Shown: positions 9,031 to 18,844 of the stretch, piece by piece | Numbering within the stretch: the first letter of the stretch is position 1 | Layout of the letters: each line of letters starts with the position of its first letter | Source: Amycolatopsis jejuensis | GTDB taxonomy: Bacteria > Actinomycetota > Actinomycetes > Mycobacteriales > Pseudonocardiaceae | Length of the DNA stretch: 64,000 nt | Assembly: GCF_000717335.1 (NCBI RefSeq) | Contig: NZ_JNYZ01000012.1 | Coordinates: forward strand, 434,001 to 498,000 | Direction of reading: 5' to 3' | Notes under the pieces: model-generated | The model's input: only the letters and a program-made list of their open reading frames with translations | What the model was told of the DNA's origin: nothing | Databases searched by the model: none | Position numbers and translations under genes: made by a program

Positions 9031-10677
9031 TCAGTGCTCCGGGCGGTTGCGCCGGATCGTGTGCATCACGAACAGCGTGATGATCAATGCGGCCAGCCCG
9101 CCGCCGGTTCCGGCGAGCGCGACGATCATCGGCGTCGAGCTTCCTCCGTCGGCCGGGGGCAGATTTGCCGCCTGTACCACGGGTTTCGGCGGGGCGAGGT
9201 TGCCGACGTCACCGGGCAGGTTGGCGGTGAGGGCGGCCACCGGGTCGATCACGCCGTAGCCGACGAAGTTGTCGCGGCCACCGGGTGCGGCGGGGTGCTG
9301 CGCGGTCGCCTCGATGCGCTTGATCACCTCGCGGGCGTTGAGGCGCGGGTACATTGAGCGGACCAGCGCGGCGACCCCGGCCACGTACGGCGCGGCGAAG
9401 CTGGTGCCCTGGATCGGCGACGGGTTGCCGCCCGCGATGGTGAGGTTCGCGAGCCCGGTCGAGCCCACCGCCGGGTCGAGCGACACGATCTTGGTGCCCG
9501 GCGCCGCAACGCCGACCCACGGGCCGTGCACACTGAAGCTCGCGACGCCACCGCCGTCGTCGATCGCGCCGACCGACAGCACGTCGTCGGAGAACCACGG
9601 CGGCGTGACGATGGACTTGGGCTTGTTCGGGTCGGCCTGGTCGTTCTGCGGGCAGCTGTCCGAGACGTTGCCTGCCGCCGCGACCACGACGACGTCGCGA
9701 TCGGCCGCGTAGCGCACCGCCGCCTGTACCTCGCGCTCGCCGGTCTGGATGTCGCCGGGTCCGGTCGCGGCCCGGCAGTGGTCCACCGACATGTTGATCA
9801 CCCCGGCGCGGTGGCCGTCGGCGATGTTGCGGATGATCTGGGCGAGCGTGTGCAGGGTGCCGGCGGTGCCTTTCTTCTGCAGCTGCCGGTTGTCCCCCTT
9901 GTCGTTCTGCTGTTTCGCCGTGCCACCCGGCGCGCCGCCGCCGTTCTCCGGAGGCAGCGCGGTACCGGTGTTGCCCCCGGGCGGCTGCCCGGTGTTGCCT
10001 GCGGGCGGCTTGTTCCCCCCGGACGGCGGCTGCCCGGTGCTGGGCGTTCCCGCCCCGGCGCTGTCGTCCTCGGCGTAGTTCTCGCTGAGCTGCCGGTACG
10101 AGACGATCCGGGCGTCCGGCGCGACGCCGATGAAGCCGACCTTCGGATCCTGCGGGTTGGCCGCGATGATCCCGGCGACCTCGGTGCCGTGGCCGTCGCA
10201 GTCCTGCAGGCCGCCGGGCTGCCCGTTGTCCGGGTTCGCGACGTAGTCCCCGCCGCTTTCGACCCGGCCCTGGAACCACGGATGCGGTGTGACCCCGGTG
10301 TCGATCACGGCGACTTTCTGGTTGCCACCAACCGATCCGGTGGTCGCGCGCACGATGTCCTGCGCTTTCTGCAGCTGCAGGTAGTCCTGGCCCCACGGGC
10401 GGAAGTTGATCTCGACATTCTGCCCGAGACTGCGTTGCACGCATTCGGTTTTCTTCTTGTACGTCTTGTCCGGGCCGCCGGTGTCGGTGGGTGGCGAATC
10501 GCCGGGGGACAGCGGTGGCGGCGTGGCCCAGGTCCCGGCGAGAGTGCCCGCTGTCTGCGCCGACGCCGGGGCGGCGGCGATCGGGGACAGCACGCCGAGC
10601 CCGGCCACCAGCACCGCGACCCCGGCCCGGCCAGGCAGGCCGAGCCGGCGGCGGAAGGCGTGCATCCGGGCGCTCAC
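9031..10677 (-). CDS. mycP: Mycosin: type VII secretion-associated serine protease
   Basis: MycP is a membrane-anchored subtilisin (S8) that stabilises the ESX pore. The 548-aa protein has a signal peptide (residues about 17-41, ending APASAQ). The catalytic triad is Asp126 in VAVIDTGV, His163 in DGHGTEVAG and Ser426 in GTSFAAPYVAG. A C-terminal span (MIVALAGTGGGLAALIITLF) precedes a basic tail. A Gly/Pro/Asn-rich loop of about 65 residues (203-270) is inserted between His and the core. The GTG start overlaps the eccD stop (GTGA), so it is cotranslated after eccD; MHAFRRR four residues in is an alternative start. Confidence 0.96.
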   Translation of the reverse strand: MSARMHAFRRRLGLPGRAGVAVLVAGLGVLSPIAAAPASAQTAGTLAGTWATPPPLSPGDSPPTDTGGPDKTYKKKTECVQRSLGQNVEINFRPWGQDYLQLQKAQDIVRATTGSVGGNQKVAVIDTGVTPHPWFQGRVESGGDYVANPDNGQPGGLQDCDGHGTEVAGIIAANPQDPKVGFIGVAPDARIVSYRQLSENYAEDDSAGAGTPSTGQPPSGGNKPPAGNTGQPPGGNTGTALPPENGGGAPGGTAKQQNDKGDNRQLQKKGTAGTLHTLAQIIRNIADGHRAGVINMSVDHCRAATGPGDIQTGEREVQAAVRYAADRDVVVVAAAGNVSDSCPQNDQADPNKPKSIVTPPWFSDDVLSVGAIDDGGGVASFSVHGPWVGVAAPGTKIVSLDPAVGSTGLANLTIAGGNPSPIQGTSFAAPYVAGVAALVRSMYPRLNAREVIKRIEATAQHPAAPGGRDNFVGYGVIDPVAALTANLPGDVGNLAPPKPVVQAANLPPADGGSSTPMIVALAGTGGGLAALIITLFVMHTIRRNRPEH

Positions 10678-12071
10678 TTGAGGTTGAGGTGGCGCAGCGT
10701 CGAGTAGAGGTCCATCACGCCGAGCGCGAGCGGCAGCACCACGGCGATGCAGATCGCCTCGATGATCTCGACCGTGCGCCGCAGCGGCGGCGAGAACCGC
10801 TGGTCCGGGAACACCACGCCGACCACCAGCGAACCCGCGGCGACCAGCACCAGCGCCGCGAACACGTACAGCAGCCGGTGCTCCGCGGTGGCCGCGAAGA
10901 GCCAGCCGAGCAGGATGCCCGCGGCGGCGACCATGCCGGTGGTGAGCAGTGCGATGGCCTGCGCGCCGTTGGCGTAGGACCGCGCCCGCAGCAGCAGTAC
11001 CAGCGTGGCGACGACGCCGAGGATGATGCCGAAGACGTTGGGCGCGGTGGCCGCGAGCACGGCCGCGACCGCGGTGGTGGCGCCGCAGCCGATCATCAGG
11101 CCGGTCATGTAGTCGTGCGCGACCGCGGTGCGCTGCTCGATCGCCTGGTAGTCGGGGAAACCGGAGTCTTCCTTGAGTTCCTCGGCGGTACCCGGCACGT
11201 GCGGCAGCGGCAGCTTCGCGAGCCAGATGGTGGCGCGCGGCAGGAACGAGATGCAGGCGAGGGCGACCGCGACGGCACCGGCCGCGACCGAGGCGGTGGA
11301 GGCGTTCGTGACCAGCGTGGCCACCAGGAAGGCGATCGCGCCGAACACGCCCGCGGTGGCGGTGGCGATGAACACCCGGATTCCCGCGCCCATGATGAGG
11401 ATGCAGACCGCCGAGACGATCAGCACGAGCACTGCGCCGAGCAGCAGGTTCGCCCGGACGGACAGCCCGGGGACGATGTAGAAGCCGCTCACGAAGGCCA
11501 GTGGCAGGCCGCCCGCCGCGGCGATCAGCACGCCGGTGGCCTCCGCCTGGTACGCCTTGGCGAGCGTGGCGCCGACCGCGACGCAGGCGATTGCGCCGAG
11601 GCCGCCCGCGATGGCCGGGCCGAGCGCCGAACCGCCGTAGAGGGAACCGCTGAAGAACAGGGCCAGCGCCGAGAAGAAGAGCGCGAGCCCGCCTGCGACG
11701 TGCCCGAAGCGGCGCGCGGTTTCCTTGGTCCACGGGCGGAAGGTGTCCGGATCGGCTTCCGCGATGGCGTCGACCACGTCGTCGTACAGCGGGGGCGGCG
11801 GGTTCTCGTTGCGCTTGCGCAGCTGCAGGAGCTCGCCGTCGACCACGCCGAGGGAGGCGAGCGTGCGGCTCGGGTCGAGCGGGGCGTCGCCGAGCTTGGC
11901 CAGCGCCCATCCGCCGTGCCGGGCACCGCCGTCCGGGGTGACCTCCTTGGCCATCTCCAGGAGCATGGGCAGCAGGTCGGCGACCGCGACGTCGGCCGGA
12001 AGTGCGACGTCGATGCGTGTGGTCGGTGCGACCACCGTCACCCTGCTGAATACCGTCGTGCCCGTTGCCAC
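10674..12071 (-). CDS. eccD: Type VII secretion membrane protein EccD
   Basis: EccD forms the bulk of the ESX membrane pore. Residues 1-95 are the ubiquitin-like cytosolic domain (VTVVAPTTRIDVALPADVAV, SLGVVDGELLQLRKRNENPP). After it come about eleven membrane helices, for example GLALFFSALALFFSGSL and IVSAVCILIMGAGIRVFI. I chose the GTG at 12071 (465 aa) because the frame upstream of it carries no family sequence. Its stop overlaps the mycP start. It is divergent from eccC across a 329-bp gap. Confidence 0.94.
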   Translation of the reverse strand: MATGTTVFSRVTVVAPTTRIDVALPADVAVADLLPMLLEMAKEVTPDGGARHGGWALAKLGDAPLDPSRTLASLGVVDGELLQLRKRNENPPPPLYDDVVDAIAEADPDTFRPWTKETARRFGHVAGGLALFFSALALFFSGSLYGGSALGPAIAGGLGAIACVAVGATLAKAYQAEATGVLIAAAGGLPLAFVSGFYIVPGLSVRANLLLGAVLVLIVSAVCILIMGAGIRVFIATATAGVFGAIAFLVATLVTNASTASVAAGAVAVALACISFLPRATIWLAKLPLPHVPGTAEELKEDSGFPDYQAIEQRTAVAHDYMTGLMIGCGATTAVAAVLAATAPNVFGIILGVVATLVLLLRARSYANGAQAIALLTTGMVAAAGILLGWLFAATAEHRLLYVFAALVLVAAGSLVVGVVFPDQRFSPPLRRTVEIIEAICIAVVLPLALGVMDLYSTLRHLNLK

Positions 12072-12400
12072 TCGATGCCCCCGCTCTGCTGAGTCAACTC
12101 CCCGGGAACTTATACCGAACCTGGTGACAGGTTTCAGGGCGTGTCCGTAAATCGTCGGCGAAAATACCCGTCCAGGCCGGTTCGGAGCGCTTTTCTCCTG
12201 CGGGTTCGTCCGCCGGGGCCGTTTACTGTCGGTGGTGGTCCCTACACTCGGGCGCACTGTGAGGACGGGTCCCGCCGGGGCCCGGGGAGGGGAGTGCGCG
12301 GTGCCGATCCAGGAGTTGGCCGGATTTCCGGGGCGACGTTCGATAGGTTGTCCCGCGCACCCGGGTGCAGGCGTCGAGCAGGAATAGAGGGGTCCCTTCG
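12072..12400. promoter_or_regulatory. Divergent intergenic region eccD/eccC
   Basis: 329 bp with no supportable gene; short frames here are shadows. It must hold promoters for both eccD and eccC. One candidate for eccC is GTTTAC then a 16-bp gap and TACACT around 12220-12247, which would give a leader of about 150 nt. The eccC ribosome binding site is poor (AGGGGTCCCTTCG). No clear operator palindrome is seen. Confidence 0.35.
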
Positions 12401-15400
12401 ATGAGCACGCTGCAGTTCAAGAAGTCGCCGCGGCTGGCCGCGCCGCGCCCGCCCGGCGGCGAGGTGCACCTGGAACCCCCACCCGAGGTACCCCGCACGA
12501 TCCCGGGCAACATCGTCGCGAAGGCCATTCCGGGCGTCATGATCTTCGCGTCGCTCGGGATGATGGTCTTCATGTTCACGGCCGGCGGCCGCAACCCCAC
12601 CACGATCATGATGAGCGGCATGATGCTGATGGGCACCGTCGGCATGCTGGCAGGCGGTGGCGGCAAGGGCGGTGGTCAGAAGCGCGCCGAGATGGACGAG
12701 GACCGCAAGGACTACCTGCGGTATCTCGGCCAGATGCGAGACCGCGCCCGCGAGGCGATGGTCGACCAGCGGGCCGCGCTCGAATGGGTGCATCCCGATC
12801 CGCAGTCGCTGTGGTCGCTCGCGGCCAGCCGCCGGATGTGGGAACGAAGGCAGAACGACCAGGACTTCCTGCACCTGCGCGTCGGCCGCAGCTCGCACCG
12901 CCTCGCCACCCGGCTGGTCCCGCCCCAGACCGGCCCGGTCGACGAGCTCGAGCCCATTGCCACCCTCGCGCTGCGCCGGTTCGTGCGCGCGCATTCGATC
13001 GTGCCCGACCTGCCCACCCAGATCACGCTGCGCGGGTTCGCCGCGGTCAGCATGCAGGGCGAACGCGTGCTCACCCGTGCGCTGGCCCGCGCGATGGTCG
13101 CCCAGCTGGTCACCTTCCACAGCCCGGACGACGTGATGATCGCGGTCGCCACCGCGGGCCGGGCGAAGGAGGAGTGGGAGTGGGCGAAGTGGCTCCCGCA
13201 CGTCCAGCACCCCACGCTGGCCGACGGCATCGGCCAGCTGCGCATGATGGCCGGGTCGCTCAAGCAGATCGAGACGTGGCTGGACGACGACCTGCGGGAC
13301 CGGCAGCGGTTCTCCCGCAACGCCACGCCCGCGCCCGACCAGCCGCACGTCGTGATCATCATCGACGACGCGGAGGTCACCCGCGAGGAGCAGATCATCC
13401 TCGAGGAGGGGCTGGTCGGCGTCACGCTGATCGATCTGTCCGACTCCATCGGCAACCTCGCCGCCCGCCGCGGCCTGCGGCTCGTGGTGGAGGAGGAGCG
13501 GCTCGGCGCGCGCAGTGCGGGCGGGGTCGAATGGTTCGGCCGTCCGGACTGGTTGTCGGTGGTCGAGGTCGAGGCGCTGTCCCGGCTGATCGCGCCGTAC
13601 CGCGTCGGCGGTGGCGGCGGGCAGGACGTCAGCGAGGAAGAACCGCTGCTGTCCAATCCCTCGCTGCTCGAGCTGCTCGGGATCCCGGGCGACCCGATGA
13701 CGTTCGACGTGCAGGGGGCGTGGCGGCCGCGGCCGATCCGCGACCGCTACCGCGTCCCGTTCGGTGTCGGCGAATACGGCCAGCCGGTGGAGCTCGACAT
13801 CAAGGAGGCCGCGGCCGAGGGCATGGGCCCGCACGGGCTGTGCATCGGCGCCACCGGTTCCGGCAAGTCGGAGTTCCTGCGCACGCTGGTGCTGGGCATG
13901 CTGGCCACGCACTCGTCGAGCACGCTCAACTTCGTGCTGGTCGACTTCAAGGGTGGCGCGACGTTCCTGGGGCTGGACAAGGCGCCGCACGTGTCCGCGG
14001 TCATCACCAACCTCGCGGACGAGGTCACGCTGGTCGACCGGATGAAGGACGCGCTGGCCGGCGAGATGAACCGGCGGCAGGAAGCGCTCAAGAACGGCGG
14101 CAACTTCAAGAACGTCTGGGAGTACGAGAAGGCCCGGGAGAACGGGGCCGACCTCGACCCGCTGCCCGCGCTCTTCATCGTCTGTGACGAGTTCTCCGAG
14201 CTGCTGGCCGCGAAGCCGGACTTCATCGACCTGTTCGTCGCCATCGGACGGCTGGGCCGGTCGCTGCAGATGCACATGCTGCTCGCGTCGCAGCGGCTGG
14301 AAGAAGGCAAGCTGCGTGGTCTCGACTCGCACCTGTCGTACCGGATCGGCCTCAAGACGTTCTCCGCGGCGGAGTCCCGCGCGGCGATCGGCGTGCCGGA
14401 CGCGTTCGAGCTGCCGTCGGTGCCCGGTGGTGGCTATCTGAAGTACGACACGTCCACGCTGGTGCGGTTCAAGGCGTCTTACGTGTCGGGCCCGTACCGG
14501 CCCGCGGGCATCAAGGCGGCCGGTCCCGCGGCCACCGTGGTGCGGGCGGACAAGCGGCCGCAGCTGTTCGTCCCCGATTTCGTGGAGCTGCCCCGGGAAC
14601 CCGAGCCGGAGCAGAGCGAAGAGGAAGCGCCGAAGCAGGAGGCGCCGCAGCAGCCCGAGGAGGCGGTGGAGCCCAGCGAGCTGGACGTCATCGTCAGCCG
14701 CCTGATCGGCCAGGGCCCTCCCGCGCACGAGGTCTGGCTGCCCCCGCTCAACGAGCCCAACTCGCTCGACACGATGCTGCCCAACCTCAACCCCACCGAC
14801 GACCGCGGGCTGTCCCCGGTCGGGTTCTTCGGGAACGGGCGGCTGCAGGTGCCGATGGGCATCGTCGACCGGCCGTACGAGCAGCGGCGTGACCTGCTGT
14901 GGGCGGACTTCGCCGGGGCGGCAGGGCACGGTGTCATCGCCGGTGGGCCGCAGTCGGGCAAGTCCACCATGCTGCGCACGCTGATCATGTCGATGGCGCT
15001 CACCCACACGCCAGAGGAAGCGCAGTTCTACTGTCTCGACCTCGGTGGTGGCACGCTCGCCGGGCTGTCCGACCTGCCGCACGTCGGCGGGGTCGCGGTG
15101 GCCAGGCGCGAGCCGGACAAGGCCCGCCGGATCGTCGCGGAACTCACCACGCTCATGACCGAGCGCGAAGGCCGGTTCGGGGCGATGGGCATCGACTCGA
15201 TGACCGAGTTCCGCAACCGCAAGCGCCGTGGCGAGATACCGCCGGAGCAGGACCCGTTCGGCGACGCGTTCCTGGTCGTGGACAACTGGCGGGCGCTGCG
15301 CGACGACTTCGAGGAACTCGAAATCTCGATCACGCGGCTGGCCACGCAGGGTCTTGCCTACGGCGTGCACGTGATCATCTCGGCCAACCGGTGGGCGGAC

Positions 15401-16420
15401 CTCCGCCCGGCGATCAAGGACATGATCGGCACGCGGTTCGAGCTGCGCCTCGGTGACCCGACGGAGTCCGAAATGGACCGCCGGATCGCGGTCAACGTGC
15501 CTGCCGGGCGGCCGGGCCGCGGGCTCACCCGCGACAAGCTGCACATGCTCACCGGGCTGCCGCGGATCGACGGGTCGAGCGATCCGGAGACGGTCGCCGC
15601 CGGGGTCGCGGACGCGGTGGCGAAGATCCGCGGGGCATGGCGGGGCCGGGTGGCTCCGCAGGTGCGGCTGCTGCCGGAGATGGTCACCTACGACGAGGTG
15701 CTGCAGATCGACGGCAGGCGGGACACGAAGCTGGTCCCGATCGGGGTCAACGAGGAGGACCTGGCACCGATCTACCTCGATTTCGACGCGGATCCGCACT
15801 TCTTCGCGTTCGCCGACGGCGAGTCCGGCAAGACGAATCTGCTGCGGCAGATCGCGCGCGGCATCTCCGAGCGCTACACGCCGCAGGAGGCCGTGATCCT
15901 GCTGGTCGACTACCGGCGCACGATGCTCGGGTTCCTGGAGGGCGATTCGCTGCTCGGGTACGCGGTTTCGTCGGCGCAGCTGGAGAGCATGGTCACCGAC
16001 GTGTTCGGGTCGATGACGCGGCGGCTGCCGGGTCCGGACGTCACGCAGGAGCAGCTCAAGAACCGGTCGTGGTGGACCGGGCCGGAGCTCTTCGTGCTGG
16101 TCGACGACTACGACCTGGTGGCAACGCAGACGTCCAACCCGCTCAAGCCGCTGTCGGAGTTCCTTGCCCAGGCGAAGGACGTCGGGCTGCACCTGATCGT
16201 CGTGCGGCGCAGCGGTGGTGCGTCGCGGTCCACGTACGACCCGGTCATCGGCAAGCTCAAGGAGCTCGCGGCTCCCGGCATGGTGATGAACGGCTCGAAG
16301 GACGAGGGCGTGCTGATCGGCAACATCCGCCCTGGCCCGATGCCGCCGGGCCGGGGCAACCTGCTCACGCGCAAGGCGGGCAAGCAGCTCGTGCAGGTGT
16401 CGTGGATCCAGCCCGACTGA
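12401..16420 (+). CDS. eccC: Type VII secretion ATPase EccC (FtsK/SpoIIIE-type, three ATPase domains)
   Basis: EccC is the motor and substrate receptor of ESX systems. This 1339-aa single chain has two N-terminal membrane helices (IPGVMIFASLGMMVFMF, IMMSGMMLMGTVGML) and three P-loop domains: GATGSGKSEF (about residue 483) with FIVCDEFSEL, GGPQSGKSTM (about 847) and DGESGKTNL (about 1139). Only the first has an intact FtsK-like active site; the others are typically degenerate substrate-binding folds. It is fused (EccCa+EccCb), as in ESX-4. The ATG at 12401 begins MSTLQFKKSPRLAAP, the family start. It heads an operon ending with the two WXG100 genes. Confidence 0.97.
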   Translation: MSTLQFKKSPRLAAPRPPGGEVHLEPPPEVPRTIPGNIVAKAIPGVMIFASLGMMVFMFTAGGRNPTTIMMSGMMLMGTVGMLAGGGGKGGGQKRAEMDEDRKDYLRYLGQMRDRAREAMVDQRAALEWVHPDPQSLWSLAASRRMWERRQNDQDFLHLRVGRSSHRLATRLVPPQTGPVDELEPIATLALRRFVRAHSIVPDLPTQITLRGFAAVSMQGERVLTRALARAMVAQLVTFHSPDDVMIAVATAGRAKEEWEWAKWLPHVQHPTLADGIGQLRMMAGSLKQIETWLDDDLRDRQRFSRNATPAPDQPHVVIIIDDAEVTREEQIILEEGLVGVTLIDLSDSIGNLAARRGLRLVVEEERLGARSAGGVEWFGRPDWLSVVEVEALSRLIAPYRVGGGGGQDVSEEEPLLSNPSLLELLGIPGDPMTFDVQGAWRPRPIRDRYRVPFGVGEYGQPVELDIKEAAAEGMGPHGLCIGATGSGKSEFLRTLVLGMLATHSSSTLNFVLVDFKGGATFLGLDKAPHVSAVITNLADEVTLVDRMKDALAGEMNRRQEALKNGGNFKNVWEYEKARENGADLDPLPALFIVCDEFSELLAAKPDFIDLFVAIGRLGRSLQMHMLLASQRLEEGKLRGLDSHLSYRIGLKTFSAAESRAAIGVPDAFELPSVPGGGYLKYDTSTLVRFKASYVSGPYRPAGIKAAGPAATVVRADKRPQLFVPDFVELPREPEPEQSEEEAPKQEAPQQPEEAVEPSELDVIVSRLIGQGPPAHEVWLPPLNEPNSLDTMLPNLNPTDDRGLSPVGFFGNGRLQVPMGIVDRPYEQRRDLLWADFAGAAGHGVIAGGPQSGKSTMLRTLIMSMALTHTPEEAQFYCLDLGGGTLAGLSDLPHVGGVAVARREPDKARRIVAELTTLMTEREGRFGAMGIDSMTEFRNRKRRGEIPPEQDPFGDAFLVVDNWRALRDDFEELEISITRLATQGLAYGVHVIISANRWADLRPAIKDMIGTRFELRLGDPTESEMDRRIAVNVPAGRPGRGLTRDKLHMLTGLPRIDGSSDPETVAAGVADAVAKIRGAWRGRVAPQVRLLPEMVTYDEVLQIDGRRDTKLVPIGVNEEDLAPIYLDFDADPHFFAFADGESGKTNLLRQIARGISERYTPQEAVILLVDYRRTMLGFLEGDSLLGYAVSSAQLESMVTDVFGSMTRRLPGPDVTQEQLKNRSWWTGPELFVLVDDYDLVATQTSNPLKPLSEFLAQAKDVGLHLIVVRRSGGASRSTYDPVIGKLKELAAPGMVMNGSKDEGVLIGNIRPGPMPPGRGNLLTRKAGKQLVQVSWIQPD

Positions 16421-16451
16421 CCGGCGTCCGCGCGCCCGGCGGCGGGGGTGC

Positions 16452-18833
16452 GTGGTGACGGTGCGGGTCGCGGTGGACTTCGGGACGTCGAGCACGTGTG
16501 TCGTCGCCTCGGTCAACGGCCGCGAGCCGCAGGTCGTGGTGGTCGACGGGCAGCCGCTGATGTCCTCGGCGGTGTACGCGGCGGCCGACGGCACCCTGTT
16601 CGTCGGCCAGGAGGCCGAACGGCAGGCGGCTGTCGACCCGTCGCGCTACGAGCCGAACCCGAAGCGGCGCATCGACGAGGGCGAGCTGCTGCTGGGTGAG
16701 GCCGTCCTGCGGGTCACCGACGTCGTGCACGCGGTGCTGGAGCGGGCCGTCACGGAGGCCCGGCACATCGCCGGCGACGCCGAGGTCGACCTGCTGGTGC
16801 TCACGCACCCGGCCGACTGGGGCGCGATCCGCACCCGCCTGCTGCGGCAAGCAGCGGGACGGCTGGCGCGGGAAGTCGCGCTCGTCCCGGAGCCGGTGGC
16901 CGCGGCGGTGTATCACGCGGCCACGTTCGCCCCGGTGGCCACGCCGGACGGGCGCACGGTCGAATTCTCCGGCAGCCCCGGTGACGCGCTGGCCGTACTC
17001 GATCTCGGTGGCGGCACGGTGGACGTGAGCGTGGTCCGCCGCTCGCCGGAAGCCGCCCGCGCGGCGCGGGTGCCAGGCAGCCCACCGCAACGCGGCGGAT
17101 TCCAGGTACTGGCCACCCGCGGCGACCCGAGCTTCGGCGGTGCCGACATCGACCAGGCCCTGCTGGACCACGTCGGCTCCCTGGTGTCGGGCACGGACCC
17201 GGAGGCATGGCAGCAGCTCGTCGAAGGCCGGGAACTGGCCGACCGGCGCCGCCGCCGGGTGCTGCGGCAGGACGTCCGCGGCGCGAAGGAAACGCTGTCC
17301 CGGCACGTGTACACGGACGTCCCGCTACCCCCGCCGTTCGCCGACGCACACGTCACGCGCGAGGACCTGGAACGCCTGATCGGCACGCCGCTGGGCCGCG
17401 TGGTCGAACTGACGGTCGCCGCCATCACTGACGCAGGTCTGCGCCCAAGGCAGCTCACCGCGATCTTCCTGGTCGGCGGCTCGAGCCGGATCCCGATGAT
17501 CTCCCGCTTGGTCCACGAACGCACCAGCGTGGTCCCGACGAGCCTGGACCAGCCGGAGACGGTGGTCGCCCGAGGCGCCCTCCGGGCAGTCCAGCTGGAC
17601 CCGGACCGCACCGGCGCCCTCCCAGGCACCCGAGGAGACCACCGAACGGAAATCGTCCAGGGCGATGGGCCCGGCGGTGATCCACGCTTCCGCCGCGGTG
17701 CGCCTTCCCCGTCGAGCGCCCCGCTGCCCGCACAGCCGCATGGCGGGCTGCTGAACTCGGGATTGCCGAATGCCGGGCGCTCGAACATTGGACCTTCGAA
17801 CGCTGGGCCGTCGAACGCTGGGCCGTCGAATATTGCAACGCCGAACGCCGGGCCGCGGAACGCTGCGATGCCGAACGCTGGGCCGCCACACGCTGCCTCA
17901 CCGACTGCCGGGCCACCGACTGCCGGGCCGCTGAATGCCGGGTCCGCGGGCACGGCCTCGCCGAACGCCGGGCCGCCGAATGCCGGCACCCTGAACCCCG
18001 CGTCGCCGAACGCCGGGCAGTTGAACGCTGCACCGCCGAGCGGCCCCTTGTCAGGCGGCGGGCAGGCGCCGAACGCCTTGTCCCCGAATGCTTCGCCATC
18101 GAGCGGTCCGCTGCCCCACTTCCCGCCCGGCGCTGCCCGGCCACCATCCGGCCAGCCGCCGCACTCACCGCGACCGCACACCCCGCCGCCGAATGGTCCG
18201 CGGGCGAATATCCCGCAAACCCCATCACCCGGCCGATTCTCGCCCGCCCCATCCGGCGGCGACGCTCAGAACGCGAGCTCCGGCAAGGGCGGGTCCTCGA
18301 ATAAGCGGCGCTGGTGGATCACCGGAGCGGCGGTAGCGCTCGTCGCGGTGATCGCGGCCGGGGTCGTCTTCTTCCTGAACCGCGACCGCGAACCCGAAGG
18401 CCGCACGTTCGCGCAGTACGACTTCAGCCTCGTCGCCCCGGTCGACTGGGTGCAGACCACCGACCAGGTCGCCGACCGGCAGGTCATCCTGCACCCGCCG
18501 GACGCGCTCGCGGGCAACGATCTCGTGCTGGCGCAGGAGTTCGTCATGGACTACGACGCCACCGCCGATCGGCAGCGGATCGTCACGGATCTGCAGTCCA
18601 GGACAAGCAAAAGTGCGGATTACACTGCGTTCCAGGCGAACCTGACCTACGGTGGCCGGAGTGTGATCGGCTACCACGAGCGCAAACCGGACGGGATCAA
18701 CGTCCGCTGGTATGTGCTGGTGCAGGGGCGGATCAGGGTGCACGTCGGGTGCCAGTTCCAGGTTCCGGCGTTGCAGCAGCGTGTCGACGCCGCATGTGAA
18801 CAGGTCGTGCGGACGTTGAAGATCACCAGCTGA
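16452..18833 (+). CDS. Hsp70-like ATPase fused to a Rv3446c-type type VII secretion domain
   Basis: Residues 1 to about 370 are an Hsp70/actin-fold ATPase: AVDFGTSSTCVVASVNG (phosphate 1), VLDLGGGTVDVSVV (phosphate 2) and IFLVGGSSRIPMI (adenosine). A linker of about 240 residues is rich in PNAGP-like pentapeptides. One membrane span follows at about 620-642 (WITGAAVALVAVIAAGVVFF), then an exposed C-terminal domain of about 146 residues (FAQYDFSLVAPVDWVQTTDQ) like the ESX-4-associated Rv3446c family. No Hsp70 substrate-binding domain is visible. It sits in the Rv3446c position, between eccC and the WXG100 genes. The second codon (GTG at 16455) could also be the start. Confidence 0.85.
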   Translation: MVTVRVAVDFGTSSTCVVASVNGREPQVVVVDGQPLMSSAVYAAADGTLFVGQEAERQAAVDPSRYEPNPKRRIDEGELLLGEAVLRVTDVVHAVLERAVTEARHIAGDAEVDLLVLTHPADWGAIRTRLLRQAAGRLAREVALVPEPVAAAVYHAATFAPVATPDGRTVEFSGSPGDALAVLDLGGGTVDVSVVRRSPEAARAARVPGSPPQRGGFQVLATRGDPSFGGADIDQALLDHVGSLVSGTDPEAWQQLVEGRELADRRRRRVLRQDVRGAKETLSRHVYTDVPLPPPFADAHVTREDLERLIGTPLGRVVELTVAAITDAGLRPRQLTAIFLVGGSSRIPMISRLVHERTSVVPTSLDQPETVVARGALRAVQLDPDRTGALPGTRGDHRTEIVQGDGPGGDPRFRRGAPSPSSAPLPAQPHGGLLNSGLPNAGRSNIGPSNAGPSNAGPSNIATPNAGPRNAAMPNAGPPHAASPTAGPPTAGPLNAGSAGTASPNAGPPNAGTLNPASPNAGQLNAAPPSGPLSGGGQAPNALSPNASPSSGPLPHFPPGAARPPSGQPPHSPRPHTPPPNGPRANIPQTPSPGRFSPAPSGGDAQNASSGKGGSSNKRRWWITGAAVALVAVIAAGVVFFLNRDREPEGRTFAQYDFSLVAPVDWVQTTDQVADRQVILHPPDALAGNDLVLAQEFVMDYDATADRQRIVTDLQSRTSKSADYTAFQANLTYGGRSVIGYHERKPDGINVRWYVLVQGRIRVHVGCQFQVPALQQRVDAACEQVVRTLKITS

Positions 18834-18844
18834 AGGAGTGCCGC

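Noticed and set aside
12242..16594. 1450-codon open frame on the minus strand opposite eccC
   Set aside because: Arg/Leu/Val-rich antisense of a high-GC gene with no family motifs; eccC on the plus strand has three P-loops and the expected start.
17455..18252. Minus-strand frame rich in Ser/Ala/Arg repeats opposite the Hsp70-like linker
   Set aside because: Repetition reflects the PNAGP-coding repeats on the other strand; no start signal or domain.
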